DNA of 64,000 nucleotides, taken from positions 124,001-188,000 of the forward strand of contig NZ_JACGLT010000005.1 of NCBI RefSeq assembly GCF_014062315.1, given 5' to 3'. A model generated the notes under the pieces. That model was not told the DNA's origin, ran no database searches, and saw only the letters and a program-made list of their open reading frames with translations. The stretch is from Gelidibacter maritimus (GTDB taxonomy: Bacteria; Bacteroidota; Bacteroidia; Flavobacteriales; Flavobacteriaceae). Every line of letters begins with the position of its first letter. The stretch's first letter is position 1. Positions 1-10,395 of the stretch are shown here, piece by piece. Position numbers and translations under genes: made by a program.

Positions 1-447
1 ACCGATAAAACGCTACCCATCAAAGAATTTAACATTAATATGAATGGCTCGGCCAGTTTTATATCCTTAGCAGACAGTGGCGAGGTCCACGCTTTTTCTA
101 TGCAGGGAGACTCTGAAAAAGTTGGAACTCTACATGCCAACGGCGAACTGAAAAACAACGACGGCAAACTACTGGCAACAATTGATGAAGATGGTTTTGT
201 TTATGATGCCGACACTAATAAAATGGTACAGATCAATGACACTGGTGATATTGACAATGGCAGTGGTCAATATCTTTCATGGTCAGATGATGGTAAATTC
301 TCGATGCAACAAGGAGGTGATTTTTTGCAATTAAACCCCAATGATAAAGACCTAAGAAAATCAGCATCTTTTTTAATTTTTGTAATGATGAGCCTCAATT
401 CAGTAACGACAGATATGTCTGATATGAACATTGACGAAAATGATTAA
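1..447 (+). CDS. Hypothetical protein, C-terminal part (5' truncated by window edge)
   Basis: The reading frame is open from base 1, so the gene begins upstream of the window; an in-frame ATG at 40 is probably not the true start. The visible part (about 148 residues) is acidic and polar, with recurring short segments built around Asp, Gly and Asn (for example HANGELKNNDGKLLATIDEDG) that look like extended beta-repeats. The final 35 residues are more hydrophobic and then acidic. No catalytic motif or membrane anchor is visible in this part. I do not recognise the family. It is followed by 284 bases without a convincing gene before the AsmA-like gene. Confidence 0.55.
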   Translation, partial: TDKTLPIKEFNINMNGSASFISLADSGEVHAFSMQGDSEKVGTLHANGELKNNDGKLLATIDEDGFVYDADTNKMVQINDTGDIDNGSGQYLSWSDDGKFSMQQGGDFLQLNPNDKDLRKSASFLIFVMMSLNSVTTDMSDMNIDEND

Positions 448-731
448 ACAGTTGTGATCCTACCATAACTGTGTATTGAAAAATTAACGTTCTGATTTTT
501 AAACTAAGAAGCTTCAGTTTGTCGTATTAAGGACGAATCAAAAAATCAATTGACTGGCGTTGAAAGGTATTGATCTTGATGTGATTCCAGTTTGGAAAAT
601 CATATATTTTTTATCAGCGCAATCCGCCGTGACCATTGCAAATCCAGATTCTCTTGCCTATGTTTAAGAGTATTTTCAACCTAATGTTTTCCAACCCAAA
701 TTTTCTCCTTATTTTTCCATAAATTTCGACT

Positions 732-3700
732 TTGAAAACCCCAATAGGCAAGACCAAAAAATCTACAAAGCGACAATGGCTTAAAAGAATTTCTATAGGC
801 TTAATTGTCCTCATGCTATTGCCTTTTGGTCTCTTTACTATTGGTTGGCTCAATCGGGATAGTGTTATTGACGTACTCCAAGAGTGGTATGCTGAAAACA
901 CTTCAGGAACATTGACCATTGGTAAGGTAAACGCCCGGTTTTTAAGTGGTTTCCCCAATGTCAGTTTTACGCTCAAAGACATCACGCACACCAATAAAGA
1001 TTCAGTTTCCGATCAGGTCTCAAGTCTTCAGATCGATGAAGCTAAGATGGTAATAGGTGCCGGAAAATTATTGAGGGGCCAGATTATTTTTAAAAATATC
1101 GCTATCAAAAATGCCGAATTCCATTCAGAAGTCATCTCAGACAAACCCTTAACATATCACCAGCAATTAAAAAAAGACAAACAACAAGCAAGGCAAAAAG
1201 GTTTTCAATTACCCAGTTGGGTCAATCCTACTGGCGCAAATATCTTATTGGACAATGTCAAATATGTTACCAAGGATAGTGTTTTAAACAAATACTTCAA
1301 TCTTCACATACATAAAATAAAAGGAGCGTTTAAAGGGGATGACTTGAAATTACAAGGAAACTCTGAGATGGATATCACCGTCAATAACTTAGGATTTAAC
1401 ACTACTAAAGGCAGTTTCTTCAACGGTGCCATTGTAAAGGGAGACTATAAATTTACTGTAGATTTAAAAAACAACCGTATAGAGGTTCCAGAATTCCCAC
1501 TCAAAATAGATGACCAGACCTTTCAATTAAGTGCTGACTTTGATCTTTCAGACATCACAGAATACAGGTTTGCACTGCAAAACGCCAATACAGATTTTAA
1601 AGCCCTTAAAGGTTTACTTACGGATAGTATTTCGGCGAAACTCAAAAGTTATGAGATCCAAAATCCCTTTACAACCAATCTCAGGCTATGGGGTAAATTT
1701 GCCTATGGAAATAATCCAGATATCAATGCCGAATTTTCTACCACAAACAACGCGGTGCTCATTGCTGATAAATTCTATTTTAAGCAAACATCCTTTAGTG
1801 GCAACCTGACCAATGATCTCTATAAAACGGATAGTTTAAAACAAGAAAAAAGATCTGTGAAAGACTTTAAAATAAGCTTTGATACAATTAATGCGAAATT
1901 AGAGACCGTACAGGTTGACATCCATAATTCCTATTTTCAAAGTACACCGGAAGCCTTAAATTATATAGACGCCAAAGTACGATTAAATGGACATAACGAA
2001 GATTTAGCAGCCATTATCGAAACCGACAATTTTGATTTTAAGGATGGAAAGTTTCTTTTGGATGCACACTTTTCTGGTGATATCCTCAATCCTTTCGAAT
2101 TTCTAAACAAAGCTACGGGCCTATTCAAACTGGACAATACACGAGTCGTCCTTAAAAAAAACGGACTGCAATTGCCAGTACAGTCTATCACGGTTTTATT
2201 GGAAAGGGAAAACTCTATTCTAAAGGAACTGACTATCAACCTTCCCAACGGTGAGGATTTAGTTTTTAAGGGAAACTTAAAAAACATCGCTGGCATTTTA
2301 TCAAAAGCACCTATAGTTCCTACAACGAGTCAGATTTCATTGAACTCTAAAAACCTAAATATCAATGATGTGATTGCCATGGCGAAAAGATTTGTGCCAA
2401 AGTCAAACACACCGGTGGACGATAGAAGAAATCTCTATGAAACCCTTGACGCTATTTACAGCCAATTTCATCCGCAGTTTAAAATCAACATCGGTTCCTT
2501 AAAGTATGATGATGTGGTTATTACCGATGTAAATTCAAACCTGGAATTGGTCGATTCGGAAACCATTGTATTAGAAAATTTTAATTTCAAATATGATGAG
2601 GCCCTAACCAAATTAAAAGGAAATGTTCGGGTTCACGGTCCACAAAGCAATCTCAAAAATGCTGTATATATGAATGCTGAGGCCAGTTCAAATGGGCCCA
2701 TTTCTGTTTTTAAGGATTTATTCAATATTGAACTTTTCAGAATAGACTCAGGTGATTATAATTTTAACGGACACGTTACCGGCAATGTAAAAGAAATCAG
2801 CGAGCTTCTGAATAATGCCGTAGGTGATCTGACCTTGACTAACACCAGTCTCCATTATGAACCTGCTAAAATGGATATTGGTATTGACTCATTATCTCTC
2901 TTTGTGAATGATTCCAATATTCTGCTAAAAGAATTCAATTTGGAGATTGACGATGTTCACTCCATAAATCTCGATGGAAGCATTAAACAATTTCCGATTT
3001 TTTTATTAGATGATAAGGAAGGGCCAAGCTCAGTGTCTTTGAATCTTACCGCACCGTTTATTGATGGTGACGACTTATTGACAACCATAAATTCATTTAA
3101 AAATGAAGATTCATTAAAGGTTCAAAAAAACAAAAAAGGATTACATCACCTCTTTGAAGATCTTAACAGGTTCAATCCGAAGATAACAATAGCTGTGGAT
3201 TCTTTAAAATATAAGAACTTAATCACTGAAAATATCAAAGCCGAAATACATTTTGAAAATGATTCCATTCTTAAACTTGCCCATTTAGATATGCATTTTA
3301 AAGAAACCGTGGCCAATGTATATGGTCAGGTGAACGCACATGCCAGTCAGATTGAGTTGCGGAAAGACAATCCATTTGATCTCGATTTTTCGGTGAAGGT
3401 CAAAGGGAAATCTGAAGATCTGAATGATTATTTGAAGACCACCAATTTTGTATTTAAATCGGGTGATTTTGAATTTATCGGCAACTACAAAGCAGAGTCC
3501 AAAGAACTGAAACTGTTGAATGCCGAGGGATTTGGAGATCTCAAAATGGCGGGGACTGTTGTAGATTTCAGAGCGGCTGGGCTTCAATTTCCAGTGGATA
3601 GTTTGCATGTTGAAATCAATAACGATATAGCAACGCTAAAAACACTTGATATCCAACTACCAGGAAAAAGTGAGGTCTATTTTTCAGGAACAATTGACAA

Positions 3701-4691
3701 TTTTTCCGGATTTATCAATGGACCACAGGATATCAATCAGCACAGTTCAAGTTTCTCCATTTACGCGCCGTATCTTGACACCGAGCATATTAAGGAATTT
3801 ATTGCAACCTCAAGCCAAAACAATCAACCGACGGATTCTTCTTCGTTTGATTTACAAAAATGGAAGACCACCATGACGGAGATCAACAGTTCATTTTACC
3901 CAGATATAACCATCGTAATTGACACCTTAAAGCACGATAAATTCAATATCACCAATTTTGGTTCAGAACTTCTGTTTGAAGAAAACAATCTAATGATTGA
4001 GGATATGCGGTTCAATAGTTTTGGGGGTACACTAGCATTAGACCTCGCATTGGGAATTGAACATGCCGTGAATACTCCAGTGGCAATCGAAATAAACGTT
4101 GATAATATTCGGCTTCATGAGTTTCTAAAGAGTGTGAATTATTTTAATAACGATGATTTAAAGCAGGCTGATAGCATTAATGGCCTTTTAAATTACACGA
4201 TAAAAGCAACCGTGTTGTTGGATGAAAATGGGCAGCTGAACATGAATTCCATGAATGGCGTTCTTCATTTTGATCTTAAAAACTTAGCACTTTATAATTA
4301 TAAATCCCTCATGGATGCTATTCCGCTGATGCGGGATGAGCGTTTTAAAAACCTGAGATTCCAACCTATTGTCCAAACATTACAGATAAAGCATGGCGAG
4401 GTTATCATTCCGAGAACAGAAATCCAGTCGTCAGCCATCCATTTATTTGCCGAAGGCCGATTAAAACTGAAAGAATATATGAATATCTGGTTATCTGTGC
4501 CGTGGAGAAACCTCAAACATAATGATGGCTTATCTTTACCCCAAAAAACTACTTATGACGATGCGGGAGCCAAATTCTTTTTGCAGTTTATTCAAGACAA
4601 AACTAGTGAAAAGGAGCGAAAGCAAAAGCTGAAAGTAAAATTTAAATTAGGAAATAGGAAATTAAGAAAAATGCGGGAGGACTCAAAGTAA
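732..4691 (+). CDS. AsmA-like inner-membrane-anchored envelope protein
   Basis: This is a protein of 1319 residues with a basic N-terminus, one transmembrane segment at about residues 18-41, and a very long periplasmic region of repeating beta-rich stretches (patterns such as 'F...GDL.L.GNS', 'IDSLSLFVNDS'). That architecture fits the AsmA/TamB-like superfamily, whose large members are thought to bridge the periplasm and help move lipids to the outer membrane. Family membership is read from architecture and composition; the lipid role is known for better studied relatives and only inferred here. The only usable start before the membrane segment is TTG at 732, since the next in-frame ATG lies inside that segment. 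It is a single gene with its own terminator downstream. Confidence 0.75.
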   Translation: MKTPIGKTKKSTKRQWLKRISIGLIVLMLLPFGLFTIGWLNRDSVIDVLQEWYAENTSGTLTIGKVNARFLSGFPNVSFTLKDITHTNKDSVSDQVSSLQIDEAKMVIGAGKLLRGQIIFKNIAIKNAEFHSEVISDKPLTYHQQLKKDKQQARQKGFQLPSWVNPTGANILLDNVKYVTKDSVLNKYFNLHIHKIKGAFKGDDLKLQGNSEMDITVNNLGFNTTKGSFFNGAIVKGDYKFTVDLKNNRIEVPEFPLKIDDQTFQLSADFDLSDITEYRFALQNANTDFKALKGLLTDSISAKLKSYEIQNPFTTNLRLWGKFAYGNNPDINAEFSTTNNAVLIADKFYFKQTSFSGNLTNDLYKTDSLKQEKRSVKDFKISFDTINAKLETVQVDIHNSYFQSTPEALNYIDAKVRLNGHNEDLAAIIETDNFDFKDGKFLLDAHFSGDILNPFEFLNKATGLFKLDNTRVVLKKNGLQLPVQSITVLLERENSILKELTINLPNGEDLVFKGNLKNIAGILSKAPIVPTTSQISLNSKNLNINDVIAMAKRFVPKSNTPVDDRRNLYETLDAIYSQFHPQFKINIGSLKYDDVVITDVNSNLELVDSETIVLENFNFKYDEALTKLKGNVRVHGPQSNLKNAVYMNAEASSNGPISVFKDLFNIELFRIDSGDYNFNGHVTGNVKEISELLNNAVGDLTLTNTSLHYEPAKMDIGIDSLSLFVNDSNILLKEFNLEIDDVHSINLDGSIKQFPIFLLDDKEGPSSVSLNLTAPFIDGDDLLTTINSFKNEDSLKVQKNKKGLHHLFEDLNRFNPKITIAVDSLKYKNLITENIKAEIHFENDSILKLAHLDMHFKETVANVYGQVNAHASQIELRKDNPFDLDFSVKVKGKSEDLNDYLKTTNFVFKSGDFEFIGNYKAESKELKLLNAEGFGDLKMAGTVVDFRAAGLQFPVDSLHVEINNDIATLKTLDIQLPGKSEVYFSGTIDNFSGFINGPQDINQHSSSFSIYAPYLDTEHIKEFIATSSQNNQPTDSSSFDLQKWKTTMTEINSSFYPDITIVIDTLKHDKFNITNFGSELLFEENNLMIEDMRFNSFGGTLALDLALGIEHAVNTPVAIEINVDNIRLHEFLKSVNYFNNDDLKQADSINGLLNYTIKATVLLDENGQLNMNSMNGVLHFDLKNLALYNYKSLMDAIPLMRDERFKNLRFQPIVQTLQIKHGEVIIPRTEIQSSAIHLFAEGRLKLKEYMNIWLSVPWRNLKHNDGLSLPQKTTYDDAGAKFFLQFIQDKTSEKERKQKLKVKFKLGNRKLRKMREDSK

Positions 4692-4702
4692 AATCCGATG
4701 CA

Positions 4703-4748
4703 GCTATTTGGCAGCAGTATTTGAAATTGACCAAATAGCCGATTTTTT
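4703..4748 (+). terminator. Intrinsic terminator after the AsmA-like gene
   Basis: GCTATTTGG (4703-4711) and CCAAATAGC (4731-4739) form a perfect 9-bp stem with a 19-nt loop, followed by six T (4743-4748). It lies 12 bases after the stop codon of the AsmA-like gene. Confidence 0.8.
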
Positions 4749-5018
4749 CCATAAAAATAAAAGCATTTTAAAAATGTTCTATCTTTTTAGAACGATTCTA
4801 AATCAGTCAAAACTGAAGATAAAAAAGACTCATTATTTATCTTTGACAAAATAATTTCCCATCTTAGATACAGAATATTAACCAATTAGAAAATTGAAAG
4901 ACGTTGCAAAAAATAATTGCTTGCTTAACTTTTCAATAATTATTTTCGCTTGAGGGATTTTTCATACATGTTTTTTAATAAAATATGATGAATATCAGTT
5001 AAACGAATAATCTATTTG

Positions 5019-5030
5019 GTTATTTTTAAC
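5019..5030 (+). promoter_or_regulatory. Inverted repeat GTTA-N4-TAAC upstream of nrfH (possible CRP/FNR-type site)
   Basis: The 300-base leader between the terminator and nrfH is AT-rich and holds no gene. A short palindrome GTTATTTTTAAC sits 17 bases before the nrfH ATG. A TATCTTTG box matching the Bacteroidota -7 consensus occurs at 4838-4845, but no TTTG lies at the usual spacing upstream of it. Nitrite ammonification genes are usually oxygen- and nitrogen-regulated by CRP/FNR-family proteins, so the palindrome is a candidate operator. The match is short and could be chance in AT-rich DNA. Confidence 0.3.
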
Positions 5031-5047
5031 ATACAATTCACAATGGT

Positions 5048-5647
5048 ATGAAGTTTAACTTAAAAATACTTCCGGAAAAAGGCTCTTCTTGGCGCACATT
5101 TGCAGTGTTTGCAATTGCTGTTGTAATGGGCATGGGTTTTTTCCTAATGCGTGAAGCTGAAGTGGTCTCTTACCTATCAGACAATCCGCAAGCCTGCGTA
5201 AATTGTCATGTTATGACCCCTGTTTATAACAGTTGGATGCACAGTTCCCACAGAGAATGGGTGTCTTGTAATGGTTGTCACGTGCCGCAGGACAATATTT
5301 TTAACTCCTATTATTTTAAGGCTAAAGATGGTTTGTATCACTCGGCTGTTTTTACGAGCAGGACAGAGCCAGATGTCATTACCATGCGTGAAGCCTCAGA
5401 AGAAGTTGTTCAAAATAACTGCATCAGATGCCACGTACAACAAGTAACAGAAGTTAAGTATGATGGTTGGCTCGATAATCACAGAGAAAATCGTACCGAA
5501 AGAGCCTGTTGGTCCTGTCATCAAGAAGTGCCACACGGCCGTATCCACGGACTATCGACCGTCAAATATAATATCGCTCCATTACCAACTGATCAAGATG
5601 AAATGGTCATCCCCGAATGGTTGGCAAAAGAAATTGAAGCACAATAA
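5048..5647 (+). CDS. nrfH: NrfH, cytochrome c nitrite reductase small subunit (tetraheme quinol dehydrogenase)
   Basis: NrfH takes electrons from the menaquinol pool and passes them to NrfA at the periplasmic face of the inner membrane. The protein is 199 residues long with an N-terminal membrane anchor (about residues 16-34). It has four CxxCH heme-binding motifs at residues 50-54, 74-78, 125-129 and 154-158, the hallmark of the NapC/NirT/NrfH family; the first reads CVNCHVM. nrfA follows after 12 bases, the classic nrfHA order of epsilon-proteobacteria and Bacteroidota. ATG at 5048 is used because the ATG at 5043 runs into a stop after two codons. Confidence 0.95.
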   Translation: MKFNLKILPEKGSSWRTFAVFAIAVVMGMGFFLMREAEVVSYLSDNPQACVNCHVMTPVYNSWMHSSHREWVSCNGCHVPQDNIFNSYYFKAKDGLYHSAVFTSRTEPDVITMREASEEVVQNNCIRCHVQQVTEVKYDGWLDNHRENRTERACWSCHQEVPHGRIHGLSTVKYNIAPLPTDQDEMVIPEWLAKEIEAQ

Positions 5648-5659
5648 ACCGTAATTATT

Positions 5660-7159
5660 ATGAAAAATAAAGTTCTCTTCATCGTCACAATTGTAGTCGT
5701 CTTTTTATTAGGATTACTGGCATCAAGTATTATAAATAGAAAAAGTGAGGCCAAATACAAATATGTGCCAAGTGTAGTCATTGGAAAAAATGAACCTCGA
5801 AATGAAGAATGGGGTAAAAACTATCCAAGAGAGTACCAATCGTATATGAAAACCGCCGATACGTCTTTCCGTTCTTATCAAGGGGGTTCTGCCATGGTTG
5901 ATATGTTGGAAGAAGATCCGAGAATGGTATTACTTTGGGCAGGCTATGCGTTTTCAAAAGATTACAATCAAGGTCGTGGCCACTATTATGCTATTGAAGA
6001 CATCCATAACACTTTACGGACTGCAGCTCCTGAGAACAAAGAAGATGGGCCTATGCCAGCAACTTGTTGGACCTGTAAAGGTCCTGATGTACCGCGTTTA
6101 ATGGATGAGCACGGTGTTGGAGAGTTTTATGCGGGAACTTGGGCAGAAAATGTTTCGGAAGTGGTCAACCCCATAGGATGTGCAGATTGCCATGATCCGA
6201 ACAATATGAAATTGCGCATTACAAGACCGGCATTAGTAGAGGCTTTCCAGGCTATGGGTAAAGACATCAACAAGTCAACCCACCAAGAAATGCGCTCATT
6301 GGTTTGTGCACAATGCCACGTGGAATATTATTTCAACAAAAACAAACCGGGACATGAAGGCACAAATTATCTGACGTTCCCATGGGAAAATGGATTTGCG
6401 GTTGAGGATATGGAGAAATATTATGATGATATTGAATTTTCAGATTGGACACACGCTATTAGTAAAGCGCCAATGCTTAAAGCTCAGCATCCTGATTATG
6501 AAATTTTCCTAACTGGAGTCCACGCCGACCGTGGTGTATCTTGCGCCGATTGTCACATGCCTTATAAGAGTGAAGGTGGTCAAAAGTTTACCGATCACCA
6601 TTTACAATCGCCTTTAAACAATGTTGCCAACTCATGCCAAGTGTGTCATAGAGAAGAAACAGCAAAACTTATTGCCAACGTTTATGACAGGCAACAAAAG
6701 TCCAATGAAAACAGAATCAAGTTAGAAGATGTTTTGGTAAAAGCACATATTGAAGCAGGGAAAGCCTGGGAGCTTGGCGCAACAGAGGAGCAAATGAAAG
6801 ATATCTTGATGAACATTCGTCATGCACAATGGCGTTGGGATTATACAGCTGCTTCTCACGGTGGTTCGTTCCATTCACCTGTAGAAATAGGGCGCGTATT
6901 GGGTAGTGGTCTCGCCGAAGCTCAAGAAGCACGCGTTAAACTGGTACGTCTCTTAGCTACTTTAGGACATAATGAGCCGGTAGCAATGCCGGATATTTCA
7001 ACTAAGGCAAAAGCACAGGAATACATCGGACTCGATATGGATCAATTGAAAAAAGATAAAGAAAATTTCAAATCCAACGCGTTACCAAAATGGCTGGAAG
7101 AGGCAAAAGCCCGAGAAGCTAAAATGGGTTCCGATAAAGTAGTAAGCTCCAAAAATTAA
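5660..7159 (+). CDS. nrfA: NrfA, ammonia-forming pentaheme cytochrome c nitrite reductase
   Basis: NrfA catalyses the six-electron reduction of nitrite to ammonium in the periplasm (DNRA pathway). The 499-residue protein has the diagnostic CxxCK active-site heme motif (CWTCK, residues 136-140) followed by four CxxCH motifs at 174-178, 216-220, 295-299 and 326-330. The N-terminus carries a hydrophobic segment (residues 5-25) without an obvious signal peptidase site, so it may stay membrane-anchored or be exported by the Sec route. The conserved C-terminal helical part contains the WRWDYTAASHGGSFH region typical of NrfA. It is co-transcribed with nrfH upstream and ccsBA downstream (63-base gap). 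Confidence 0.96.
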   Translation: MKNKVLFIVTIVVVFLLGLLASSIINRKSEAKYKYVPSVVIGKNEPRNEEWGKNYPREYQSYMKTADTSFRSYQGGSAMVDMLEEDPRMVLLWAGYAFSKDYNQGRGHYYAIEDIHNTLRTAAPENKEDGPMPATCWTCKGPDVPRLMDEHGVGEFYAGTWAENVSEVVNPIGCADCHDPNNMKLRITRPALVEAFQAMGKDINKSTHQEMRSLVCAQCHVEYYFNKNKPGHEGTNYLTFPWENGFAVEDMEKYYDDIEFSDWTHAISKAPMLKAQHPDYEIFLTGVHADRGVSCADCHMPYKSEGGQKFTDHHLQSPLNNVANSCQVCHREETAKLIANVYDRQQKSNENRIKLEDVLVKAHIEAGKAWELGATEEQMKDILMNIRHAQWRWDYTAASHGGSFHSPVEIGRVLGSGLAEAQEARVKLVRLLATLGHNEPVAMPDISTKAKAQEYIGLDMDQLKKDKENFKSNALPKWLEEAKAREAKMGSDKVVSSKN

Positions 7160-7222
7160 CCATATCCACAAACGGATTAACAAGTTCTATAACGGCTTTT
7201 TTTAAAAGCCATACCATTCCCT

Positions 7223-10200
7223 ATGAAATTTATTTATCGTTTTTTTTCGTCTTCCGTTTTAGCTTTACTTTTACTCTTAATTTTTGCGGTAGCCATGGGT
7301 GCCGCGACGTTTATTGAAAATGATTTTGGCACAGATACCGCTTGGATCAAGGTGTATGATGCGCTTTGGTTTGAATTGGTCATGGTTGGTTTGGCCTTAT
7401 GCTTTCTTGCCAGCACCTTCAAATACAACTTATGGCGAAAGGAAAAATGGGCCATCCTTCTTTTTCATCTCTCCTTCATCATTATCATCATTGGTGCCGG
7501 AATTACACGATATGATTCTTATGGTGGCATCATGCGAATTAGGGAAGGTGAAAGTTCCAACACTATTATTTCAGATAAAAACTATTTACAAGTTCATATT
7601 TCCAACGGCAATAAAACAAGACATCTACAAAAGAAAAAGGAGTTTTCTCCACTAAATGATAATAGCTTCACCATCAATACGGATATTGAAGATACGCCTG
7701 TAGTCATTTCCTTAAAGGAATTTGTTGCAGATGCCTTACCGGAAATTGTTGATGATCCAGAAAATGGTATTCCCTTATTACAAATGGTCACCACTTCCGG
7801 CAACGGTAGAGAGACGCTATTTCTTAACAAAGGAGAGGTAGAGGTCATCGGTCCGCACAAACATAAAGTAGGCTTTGAAGCGCAAGAAGAAGGAATTATT
7901 AATATCACCGAAGATAACGGAGAATTCAAGATTTGGGCACCTCACCCACTCGACTTCTTTGTCATGGCCGATCAAAAAGCTGGCGTTATTAAAGGAGACT
8001 CGCTTCAGCCTATGTCGCTTAGAACTTTATACCGACAGGGCGATTTATCTTTCGTTCCTCTTTCATATCACCCGAATGGTAAAATGAAGTTGACCAGTTC
8101 CTCAGAAAAACCACAGGATAATGATCCAACCAAAGATGATGCCGTCGTGCTAAATGTGACCGTTGGAGATAAAACCGAAGAAGTCATGCTTCTTTACAGA
8201 AAAGGTTTTCTGCCTACCACTCATGAGATTATTATTGACGGGATAAATCTTAGTTTTTCTTATGGCGCCATGCCCATTGAAACCCCCTTCGCCATTAAGT
8301 TAAATGATTTTCAATTGGAGCGTTACCCAGGATCTGAAAGCCCATCGTCTTACGCCAGTGAAGTCACTGTTTTAGACGGTGATACTGAGATGCCATTCCG
8401 AATCTATATGAACAATGTTTTGGACTATGGCGGATTTAGATTTTATCAGGCCAGTTATGACACCGACGAAAAAGGTACTCTGCTCGCCGTAAATCATGAC
8501 GTTTTGGGCACCGCAGTAACCTATATTGGTTATTTTTTACTGATGATTGGCATGTTTTTTACCCTGTTTGGGAAAAGCACCCGCTTTACCATCATCAGCA
8601 AAAAATTAAAAAAACTGAAACAAATTACCTCGATTCTGCTGATTGGTCTATTCAGTTCTTTTACAACATTTGCACAAGCACCGATGCAAAGAGACTCGAT
8701 CCCGTCTGTAACTGACTTGGTGAAAGCTCAAGAAATTGACAAGCAACATTCCGATTTATTCGGACGTATTTTGGTTCAGGACATCGATGGACGAATTAAA
8801 CCTATCAATACCTTAGCTTCAGAGTTTTTACGTAAAATTTATGGTAAGACTACCTTTACCTATAAAACAAGCGAGGAAAAGATTAAATTGGATGCCAATC
8901 AGGTGTTTTTGGCAATGCACGTTTCACCTGGAGCATGGCAGAAAATTCCCGTCATTAAAATAGAAGCCATTAAAGGCGGCGATTTTTTTAAGCCCCTTAA
9001 AATTACAGATGATGGTTATATCTCCTTTGATCATTTGATCAACCCAGAAGGTGATTATGTCTTGGCAAAAATGGCGGAAGATGCGCACGCCAAAAAACCT
9101 GCTGAACAAAATGAATTTGATAAGGAAGTCATTAAAGTTGATGAGCGCTTTAATATACTGTTCAATATTTTCTCTGGAAACTATCTGAATATTTTCCCAA
9201 ATAGTTTAGATGAAACGGATAAGTGGTTCAGTTATACCCACCACTTCAACGACTTCCCTCCAGAAGATGGTAGATTTGTTCAAAATATCACACGGACCTA
9301 CTTTAACGATATTGCCGCTCATAACTGGGCAGGAGCTACCGATAAACTTTCTTATATAGACACCTATCAATCTACTTTGGGGAAAGACATTATCCCTTCC
9401 GAAGAACGAATTGAAGCCGAATTGTGGTATAACCAAATGAATCTTAACTTTTGGCTGTTTCAGACCTTTTTCACTATTGGTTTGATCATGCTGATATTGG
9501 CACTTTCTAAGATATTTGTTCAGAATCGATTTATAAATATCCTTTGGGATATTCTCGTGTTAATTTCATTGATCAGTTTCTTGATATTTACAGGGAACAT
9601 CCTGCTACGTTGGTATATTGCCCAACATCCACCATGGAGCAACGGCTATGAAATGATGGTTTTTGTTGCTTGGGTGCTGATGCTCTGCGGATTGATGACC
9701 TTTAGAAAATCTGATTTCTCACTGCCATTGGCAACCTTATTTACGGGGTCTCTACTATTTGTAAGTTACCTCGATTGGTTAAATCCGGAGATCACCAATT
9801 TAATGCCTGTTTTAAAATCGTCGTTTTGGCTCAAGGTTCACGTGGCGACGATTGTCAGTAGTTATGCACCCTTGGCATTATCAGCCGTATTGGGTTTTAT
9901 GGCCTTGATTTTAATGATTATCAGAACGAAAAAGAGCGCCTATAAAATTGATATCCGCATTAAAGAACTCACCTATATCAATGAAATTTCCATGACCATT
10001 GGCTTGTTTGTATTGACCATCGGAACATTTTTAGGTGGCGTTTGGGCCAACGAATCGTGGGGACGTTACTGGGCATGGGATCCAAAGGAGACTTGGGCAT
10101 TGATTTCAATCATTATCTATGCGATCGTCTTACACTTACGACTCGTTCCGGCACTTAAAAGTCGATTTACCCTAAACGTGGCCAGTGTATTTGCATTCGG

Positions 10201-10375
10201 TTCCATTATAATGACCTCATTTGGGGTGAACTACTATTTAACAGGCTTGCACAGTTATGCTGCGGGCGACCCTATCCCTGTTCCAAAGTTTATTTATATA
10301 CTAACGGCAGTTGTAATTGTGGTATCCATCATAGCTTATATAAGAGTGCGAAAGCCGAAAAAGAAAGTGGGTTAA
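7223..10375 (+). CDS. ccsBA: CcsBA, fused ResB-CcsA cytochrome c heme attachment protein
   Basis: This 1050-residue membrane protein fuses the two System II cytochrome c synthesis components. The N-terminal half is ResB/CcsB-like: paired membrane segments near residues 9-26 and 48-66, another in the 80s, then a large periplasmic domain. The C-terminal half is CcsA-like, with many membrane helices and the tryptophan-rich heme-binding WGRYWAWD motif at about residues 946-953. The family exports heme and ligates it to CxxCH proteins. Directly following nrfHA, it probably matures NrfA and NrfH; the unusual CxxCK site of NrfA is known in some bacteria to need a dedicated synthase. An internal hydrophobic segment near residue 475 marks the fusion joint. 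A terminator follows. Confidence 0.93.
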   Translation: MKFIYRFFSSSVLALLLLLIFAVAMGAATFIENDFGTDTAWIKVYDALWFELVMVGLALCFLASTFKYNLWRKEKWAILLFHLSFIIIIIGAGITRYDSYGGIMRIREGESSNTIISDKNYLQVHISNGNKTRHLQKKKEFSPLNDNSFTINTDIEDTPVVISLKEFVADALPEIVDDPENGIPLLQMVTTSGNGRETLFLNKGEVEVIGPHKHKVGFEAQEEGIINITEDNGEFKIWAPHPLDFFVMADQKAGVIKGDSLQPMSLRTLYRQGDLSFVPLSYHPNGKMKLTSSSEKPQDNDPTKDDAVVLNVTVGDKTEEVMLLYRKGFLPTTHEIIIDGINLSFSYGAMPIETPFAIKLNDFQLERYPGSESPSSYASEVTVLDGDTEMPFRIYMNNVLDYGGFRFYQASYDTDEKGTLLAVNHDVLGTAVTYIGYFLLMIGMFFTLFGKSTRFTIISKKLKKLKQITSILLIGLFSSFTTFAQAPMQRDSIPSVTDLVKAQEIDKQHSDLFGRILVQDIDGRIKPINTLASEFLRKIYGKTTFTYKTSEEKIKLDANQVFLAMHVSPGAWQKIPVIKIEAIKGGDFFKPLKITDDGYISFDHLINPEGDYVLAKMAEDAHAKKPAEQNEFDKEVIKVDERFNILFNIFSGNYLNIFPNSLDETDKWFSYTHHFNDFPPEDGRFVQNITRTYFNDIAAHNWAGATDKLSYIDTYQSTLGKDIIPSEERIEAELWYNQMNLNFWLFQTFFTIGLIMLILALSKIFVQNRFINILWDILVLISLISFLIFTGNILLRWYIAQHPPWSNGYEMMVFVAWVLMLCGLMTFRKSDFSLPLATLFTGSLLFVSYLDWLNPEITNLMPVLKSSFWLKVHVATIVSSYAPLALSAVLGFMALILMIIRTKKSAYKIDIRIKELTYINEISMTIGLFVLTIGTFLGGVWANESWGRYWAWDPKETWALISIIIYAIVLHLRLVPALKSRFTLNVASVFAFGSIIMTSFGVNYYLTGLHSYAAGDPIPVPKFIYILTAVVIVVSIIAYIRVRKPKKKVG

Positions 10376-10395
10376 TGTTAAATAATTGCATAAAA

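Noticed and set aside
614-994. A 126-codon minus-strand frame at the start of the AsmA-like gene
   Set aside because: It lies mostly antisense to the much longer AsmA-like gene, whose membrane segment and composition are convincing.
4838-4845. TATCTTTG as the nrf promoter
   Set aside because: No TTTG occurs 19 bases upstream and it lies about 200 bases from nrfH; kept only as a note.
7223-10375. Two separate genes (ResB-like and CcsA-like) joined by an error
   Set aside because: The frame is continuous, and fused CcsBA proteins of this size are known in Bacteroidota and epsilon-proteobacteria.
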